A DNA stretch of 10,548 nt from Selenomonas sp. AE3005 (GTDB lineage Bacteria > Bacillota > Negativicutes > Selenomonadales > Selenomonadaceae). Shown piece by piece: positions 7,409-10,548 of the stretch (its first letter is position 1; each line of letters begins with the position of its first letter). Both the position numbers and the translations under genes were made by a program. A model generated the notes under the pieces. That model saw nothing but the letters and a program-made list of their open reading frames with translations, did not search any database and had not been told where the DNA came from. The stretch is from assembly GCF_905233635.1 (NCBI RefSeq), contig NZ_CAJODG010000067.1, positions 1-10,548 on the forward strand, in the 5' to 3' direction.

Positions 7409-8230
7409 TTACACCTTCATGATGCCCAGGGCATAGCAAACGATACCGAGAGCAAAGAGACCAAAGATAATCCAGATGGCGTTGACCTTGCGGCGCAGGA
7501 GAGCCATGCAGGCGAAGGTCATGAGCAGGGGAACAAGACCCGGCATGAGCTGGTCGAGGATACCCTGAACCGTCGTTACCACATGTTCACCCTTAGCATT
7601 GGTAATCTCAGATACAACTACCGGAATGTTGACGGAAGTCCATTTGTTTACGAGAGCACCCATAACGAACAGACCGAGGATGGACGCACCTTCCGTAATC
7701 TTCTGCAGTTTGTTGCCTGCCACATCCTGTACAACATCAGTACCTTTGGCATAGCCGTATTTGATACCATACCAGCGTACAGCCAGACGAACAGCATTAA
7801 AGAGTACGAAGAACAGGATAGGGCCGATGATGCTGCCGGTCAGGGCGAAGGAGGCACCGAGAGCAGCGGTAATCGGACGGAGCGTACCCCAGAAAATCGG
7901 GTCACCAACACCGGCCAGAGGGCCCATCATACCAACTTTGATACCGTTGATAACACCATCGGGAATGTCAGCACCATTGGCTTTCTTTTCCTCAAGGGCA
8001 GCCGTAATACCGATAATTGGTGCAGTTACGAACGGCTGAGTGTTATAGAATTCCAGGTGACGTTTGATAGCCTGCTTGAGTTCTTCACCTTCATACAGAC
8101 GGCGCAGAATAGGTACCATACCAAAGCAGTAGCCGAGGCCCTGCATACGTTCCATGTTCCAGGATGCCTGCAGGAAATTAGAACGGACGAAAGTCCAGAA
8201 AAAGTCGCTAGAAGTAATCTTCTTTTCCAT
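7409..8230 (-). CDS. manZ: PTS mannose-family transporter subunit IID
   Basis: Inner-membrane component of 273 residues of a mannose-class phosphotransferase permease. With IIC it forms the sugar channel of the IICD complex. It shows the family's N-terminal signature WNMERMQGLGYCFGMVP (about 24-40), the conserved GPLAGVGDP segment (about 103-111), and hydrophobic helices towards the C-terminus, with a basic LLRRK turn before the final helix. Length fits ManZ/LevG (about 275-285). The ATG is preceded by GAGGAGG with an 8-base spacer, 26 bases after the IIC stop. It is the last gene of the operon and is followed by the hairpin at 7367-7393. The substrate within the mannose, glucose, fructose and sorbose group cannot be fixed from sequence. 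Confidence 0.94.
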   Translation of the reverse strand: MEKKITSSDFFWTFVRSNFLQASWNMERMQGLGYCFGMVPILRRLYEGEELKQAIKRHLEFYNTQPFVTAPIIGITAALEEKKANGADIPDGVINGIKVGMMGPLAGVGDPIFWGTLRPITAALGASFALTGSIIGPILFFVLFNAVRLAVRWYGIKYGYAKGTDVVQDVAGNKLQKITEGASILGLFVMGALVNKWTSVNIPVVVSEITNAKGEHVVTTVQGILDQLMPGLVPLLMTFACMALLRRKVNAIWIIFGLFALGIVCYALGIMKV

Positions 8231-8256
8231 TATATAATCCTCCTCATAACCAACAA

Positions 8257-9046
8257 TTAGTCGAGTTCGTCATCTGCATCGCTGGAGCCGGCACTAGCAG
8301 CAGCCGGAGCAGCGGCAACTTCCTGGTACTTAGGATTGAGCTGTACATAAACCACAGCGCAAACGAGGCCGATAACGCCCAGAGCAACCAGGTTGAAGTT
8401 CGTGAAAGCAGCGACAACGAAACCGAGGAAGAAGAACGGCATGAGGGCCCATCATGTTGATAACCATTGCATAACCTACAACTACGATGAAGCCGCCTGC
8501 TACCTGCAAACCGCCGGAGATAACGGGAGGAATGGCATTGAGCATGTCCTCAACAGCACCCGTGCCGACCGTCATAGCCACGAGCAGAGCCGGGATACCA
8601 ACGCGGAGGCCCTGCAACAGCAGTGCGCCATAGTTACAGAGGTCAATACCGAAGAGATTGCCTTCTTCAGCATAGTCATCAGCTTTGTGCTGGAATACCA
8701 CAGAAACAGTCTTACAAATGATAGCCAGAACCTGACCAGCAGCTGCCAGCGGCATGGCGATAGCGATACCAGTTGCCACATCCTGATGGCTGGCAACAAC
8801 GAGAATCGTGGAAATTACGGAAGCAAGTGCTGCGTCCGGTGCGATAGCTGCACCGATGTTCATCCAGCCCAGAGCCATCATTTCCAGAGTACCACCAATG
8901 ATAATACCAGTTGTCATATCGCCTAAGATAAGTCCGGTAACAGTACAAGCGATCAGCGGACGGTGAGTCTGCATTTCATCGAGGCAGGAACCCATACCCG
9001 CAATCGTTGCGAAAATAAAGATCAGCAAAATTTGCATAGTGCCCAT
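8257..9046 (-). pseudogene. manY: PTS mannose-family transporter subunit IIC, frameshifted
   Basis: Membrane channel subunit of the mannose-class PTS, broken as sequenced. From the ATG at 9046 (GGAGGG upstream) codons 1-199 encode a normal IIC, ending GYAMVINMM. The frame then shifts, giving a 39-residue nonsense tail and a stop at 8330. The rest of IIC resumes in another frame at 8442 (MPFFFLGFVVAAFTNFNLVA) and ends in DDELD at 8257. From memory, E. coli ManY has five residues (RAGYL) between the two methionines where this sequence has only seven bases (8443-8449). That fits an 8-base loss and a restored length of about 265, typical of the family. No homopolymer is present at the break, but an assembly or sequencing error, a recent mutation or a strain mixture are all possible. 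All neighbouring PTS genes look intact. If real, transport through this permease would be lost or impaired, because the C-terminal membrane segment is out of frame. Confidence 0.85.
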
Positions 9047-9080
9047 TATATATTCCCTCCATTATTTAAATCCTGTGACA

Positions 9081-9106
9081 GCAGGCCGGCATACACCCCA
9101 GCCCGC
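9081..9106 (-). other. GC-rich hairpin in the IIB-IIC gap
   Basis: The 80-base gap between IIB and IIC holds arms 9106-9098 and 9089-9081 that pair over 9 positions (7 Watson-Crick, 2 G-U) around an 8-base loop. No T-run follows on the minus strand, so it is not a standard terminator. A role in RNA processing or in setting the IIA/IIB to IIC/IID ratio is possible but inferred. Confidence 0.4.
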
Positions 9107-9126
9107 CGCCACAAAAATACGGCCAA

Positions 9127-9603
9127 TTATTTGAGAACATCCATCAGCATAACTTTCTTATCCGTATCTACCTTGCGGATTTCCAGTTCAATGCCTTTTT
9201 CGTTGAGTTTCTTGAAGGCTTCGATATCCTGGTCATCAACGGAAACAGCACCGGTAATCTGATGCTTGCCTTCCTTAAAGCTCATGCCGCCGATGTTGAC
9301 GCTCTTGATATCCACGCCATGTTCAACCATGTAGAGAACACTGGTCGGATTCGTGAACAGGAGCAGGCATTTTTCGTTTTCATACTTCGGGTTGTTGTAA
9401 ACGCGTACGGCCTTTTCGAGGTCAACAACATGGGATTTGATGCCAGCCGGAGCAACCTGCTTTAAGAGCGTTGCGCGAATGGTATCCTTAGCCACATCAT
9501 CATCGCAGACGATAATGCGGGTGCAGCCCGTAACCTTGGACCAAACAGTAGCTACCTGACCATGAATCAGACGGTCATCAATTCTTGCAAGTACAATATT
9601 CAT
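9127..9603 (-). CDS. PTS mannose/sorbose-family subunit IIB
   Basis: Cytoplasmic phosphocarrier of 158 residues that takes phosphate from IIA and passes it to the sugar during import. The N-terminus IVLARIDDRLIHGQV contains the family's phosphorylated histidine (H14). Length matches PTSIIB_sorb domains (about 160). It is a separate protein here, unlike the fused IIAB of E. coli ManX. The start overlaps the IIA stop in a TAATG junction, and its ribosome site (GAGGAGG) lies inside the end of IIA, which suggests translational coupling and matched amounts. An 80-base gap with a hairpin separates it from IIC. Confidence 0.95.
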   Translation of the reverse strand: MNIVLARIDDRLIHGQVATVWSKVTGCTRIIVCDDDVAKDTIRATLLKQVAPAGIKSHVVDLEKAVRVYNNPKYENEKCLLLFTNPTSVLYMVEHGVDIKSVNIGGMSFKEGKHQITGAVSVDDQDIEAFKKLNEKGIELEIRKVDTDKKVMLMDVLK

Positions 9604-10034
9604 TATAAATCCTCCTCGTCATCATCGGCAATCTGGCTGGCATGGAAAGTCTGTAAACCGCTGCGGCCAGCCTCTACAGCCCGTTCCATCAGAGCTTTGA
9701 TGTCAGAGCCGTCATCAGCCAGCTGAGCACTGCACATCTCGATGAGCATCGGCAGGCTTACGCCGGTAACAATGCCATACTTTTCATTGCTGATAACCAA
9801 ACGGCAAGCTGCATTATAAGGGCTGCCGCCAAAAAGGTCATTTAAGAACAGCACACCATCTTCGCAGTCGAGCTTTTTAATAGCCTCTTCATACTTAGCT
9901 ACCACATCATCAGGGCCTTCGCCAGGAATCAGCGTAACAGCAGCTACATTCTTCTGCTCACCGCAAATCATTTCACAGGATTTAACCAGTTCCTCAGCGA
10001 AAAGACCATGGGTGCCAACAATAATACCAAACAT
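9603..10034 (-). CDS. PTS mannose-family subunit IIA
   Basis: Cytoplasmic phosphocarrier of 143 residues, first gene of the operon. It receives phosphate from HPr and donates it to IIB. The N-terminus FGIIVGTHGLFAEEL carries the active histidine (H9), and LFLNDLFGGSPYNAA (about 62-76) is the family's second conserved block. Length matches EIIA-Man domains. The C-terminus is acidic (DDDEEDL). The ATG follows AGAGGAGG with a clear spacer, about 78 bases after the predicted sigma-54 transcription start. Its last base overlaps the first base of the IIB start codon. Confidence 0.95.
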   Translation of the reverse strand: MFGIIVGTHGLFAEELVKSCEMICGEQKNVAAVTLIPGEGPDDVVAKYEEAIKKLDCEDGVLFLNDLFGGSPYNAACRLVISNEKYGIVTGVSLPMLIEMCSAQLADDGSDIKALMERAVEAGRSGLQTFHASQIADDDEEDL

Positions 10035-10121
10035 TCTTTTACCTCCTCTTTTGTCTCACCTAAAGAAATTTATGGTTGCATTTGAACGTTTTTGGCTTAT
10101 TTTGCCTTACGCCCCTATATA

Positions 10122-10139
10122 ATGCAAACAGCGTGCCAA
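10122..10139 (-). promoter_or_regulatory. Sigma-54 (-24/-12) promoter of the PTS operon
   Basis: The minus strand reads TTGGCACGCTGTTTGCAT, matching the sigma-54 consensus TGGCACG-N4-TTGC exactly, with the invariant GG and GC ten bases apart (GG at 10137-10136, GC at 10125-10124). Predicted start is about 10112, giving a leader near 78 bases. Sigma-54 control of mannose-class PTS operons through LevR/ManR-type activators is established in Firmicutes. The activator gene is not in this window. Confidence 0.9.
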
Positions 10140-10143
10140 CTTT

Positions 10144-10154
10144 GTGTATCAAAA
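10144..10154 (-). repeat. Inverted copy of the TTTGATACAC motif next to the -24 box
   Basis: GTGTATCAAAA here is the exact reverse complement of TTTTGATACAC found at 10241-10251. It lies 5 bases upstream of the sigma-54 -24 element. It may be a second binding site of the regulator that recognises the tandem copies. Function is inferred from repetition only. Confidence 0.45.
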
Positions 10155-10176
10155 ACGAAATTTTATTTTTTCGTTT
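10153..10176. repeat. 8-bp inverted repeat AAACGAAA / TTTCGTTT
   Basis: Perfect arms AAACGAAA (10153-10160) and TTTCGTTT (10169-10176) flank an 8-base AT spacer, giving a dyad just upstream of the sigma-54 promoter. It could be a regulator site or simply AT-rich bendable DNA between enhancer and promoter. Confidence 0.4.
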
Positions 10177-10224
10177 ATCTATCCAAGGTTTTTCACTTAT
10201 TTTTCATAAAAAGTTTTTGTTTAT

Positions 10225-10271
10225 GATACTATAATTATTGTTTTGATACACTTTGATACACAATCCGATAC
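10225..10271. promoter_or_regulatory. Candidate enhancer: tandem TTTGATACAC and phased GATAC motifs
   Basis: Two exact, abutting 10-base repeats TTTGATACAC lie at 10242-10251 and 10252-10261. Further GATAC cores lie at 10225-10229 and 10267-10271, so the four cores are spaced 20, 10 and 12 bases, close to whole helical turns. The block lies about 113-159 bases upstream of the predicted sigma-54 start, the usual distance for an enhancer-binding activator site. The protein that binds is not identified. Confidence 0.6.
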
Positions 10272-10302
10272 TCTTTTTGCAAAAATGACTGCCATCACCC
10301 TC

Positions 10303-10339
10303 AAAAAAATACACTATGACAAATGTCATTGTCATAGTG
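10303..10339 (-). terminator. Rho-independent terminator of the truncated edge gene
   Basis: A perfect 11-base-pair stem (arms 10339-10329 and 10322-10312, CACTATGACAA and complement) with a 6-base loop is followed on the minus strand by TA and seven T. It begins 12 bases after the stop codon of the open frame at 10351-10500, so it most likely ends that gene's transcript before the PTS control region. Confidence 0.8.
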
Positions 10340-10350
10340 CATTATCTGTA

Positions 10351-10500
10351 TCACAGCATATTCGCCATAAAATAATATTCATCTTCGTCAAAAAGTAATT
10401 TTAAAGTTTCGTAAGCCTGCTCCTCCCATGATACCACCGTTGTTGCCGCCCTTAGTGTAAAATATTTCTCGGTCGATTGTTTGCAATAAAATAAGGAACC
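10351..10500 (-). pseudogene. Unrecognised 3' gene remnant (49 codons, no start)
   Basis: This minus-strand frame of 49 codons ends in TGA at 10353-10351, 12 bases before a strong terminator. It reads like a genuine helical C-terminus (TVVSWEEQAYETLKLL, then DEDEYYFMANML). Upstream it is closed by an in-frame TAG at 10503-10501, and it has no ATG near its beginning and no ribosome site. It may be the remainder of a gene whose front was lost by deletion, insertion or mutation. The family is not recognised. A second frame over 10388-10486 encodes a glycine-rich stretch but stops earlier and has no ribosome site, so it is considered less likely. Confidence 0.4.
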
Positions 10501-10534
10501 CTATATCATAGTGTATGCACAAAAAAACACAGAT

Positions 10535-10548
10535 AAAGGATTCCTATG
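10535..10548 (+). other. Possible ribosome site and start codon of a gene leaving the window
   Basis: AAAGGA at 10535-10540 precedes an ATG at 10546-10548 by 5 bases, the last codon of the window. A plus-strand gene could begin here. Nothing of its product is visible, and no convincing promoter was found upstream, so this is a weak call. Confidence 0.3.

Noticed and set aside
8393..8926. Plus-strand open frame of 177 codons over the IIC gene
   Set aside because: It is antisense to IIC, has low-complexity Asn/Ser/His-rich content, no ribosome site and no recognisable domain.
10080..10095. Possible CcpA cre-like site TTGAACGTTTTTGG downstream of the sigma-54 promoter
   Set aside because: Only the centre matches. 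Several conserved outer positions of the cre consensus are wrong, so it is not better than chance in AT-rich DNA.
10388..10486. Glycine-rich minus-strand frame (KGGNNGGIMGGAGL) as a possible peptide gene
   Set aside because: It has only a TTG as possible start, no ribosome site, and stops before the terminator-linked frame. The alternative frame ending at 10351 fits the terminator better.

Overview
The window looks like a chromosomal segment of a Gram-negative-type Firmicute, most likely class Negativicutes (Selenomonas, Mitsuokella or Megamonas type). This is an inference from protein style, the strong GGAGG ribosome binding sites and the moderate GC content; there is no rRNA marker to confirm it. 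No rRNA, tRNA, CRISPR array or complete insertion sequence was found.

Layout. (1) Positions 1-220 form an AT-rich leader with a perfect-consensus housekeeping promoter for the first gene. (2) 221-1477, plus strand: a diaminopimelate decarboxylase (lysA), the last step of lysine synthesis. (3) 1500-6187, minus strand: three tandem paralogous membrane diguanylate cyclases. Two have a periplasmic sensor domain, a seven-helix membrane region and a GGDEF domain (7TMR-DISM-like architecture). The third lacks the periplasmic domain. All three keep the GGEEF active site, and none has a canonical RxxD inhibitory site. (4) 6262-7227, minus: ATP-dependent 6-phosphofructokinase (pfkA) with its own promoter and a strong terminator. 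(5) 7409-10034, minus: a mannose-family PTS operon in the order IIA, IIB, IIC, IID, closed by a strong hairpin at 7367-7393. The IIC gene is frameshifted as sequenced, consistent with loss of 8 bases at the end of codon 199. (6) 10035-10548: a 514-base regulatory and intergenic region. It carries a textbook sigma-54 promoter for the PTS operon, tandem TTTGATACAC repeats placed like an enhancer, the 3' remnant of an unidentified minus-strand gene with its own terminator, and a possible plus-strand start codon at the very edge.

How the genes work together. The PTS operon would import and phosphorylate a hexose of the mannose/glucose/fructose group, and phosphofructokinase commits the resulting sugar phosphate to glycolysis. 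The sigma-54 promoter implies a LevR/ManR-type enhancer-binding activator encoded elsewhere. The neighbouring cyclases have ectodomains of a type thought to bind carbohydrate-like ligands, so a link between sugar availability and c-di-GMP output is conceivable, but it is only an inference from proximity. lysA is convergent with the cyclases and functionally separate.

The observations most worth checking are the broken IIC gene inside an otherwise intact operon, the sigma-54 promoter with its phased GATAC repeats, the triplicated cyclase array with its ectodomain-less member, and the truncated frame at the right edge.
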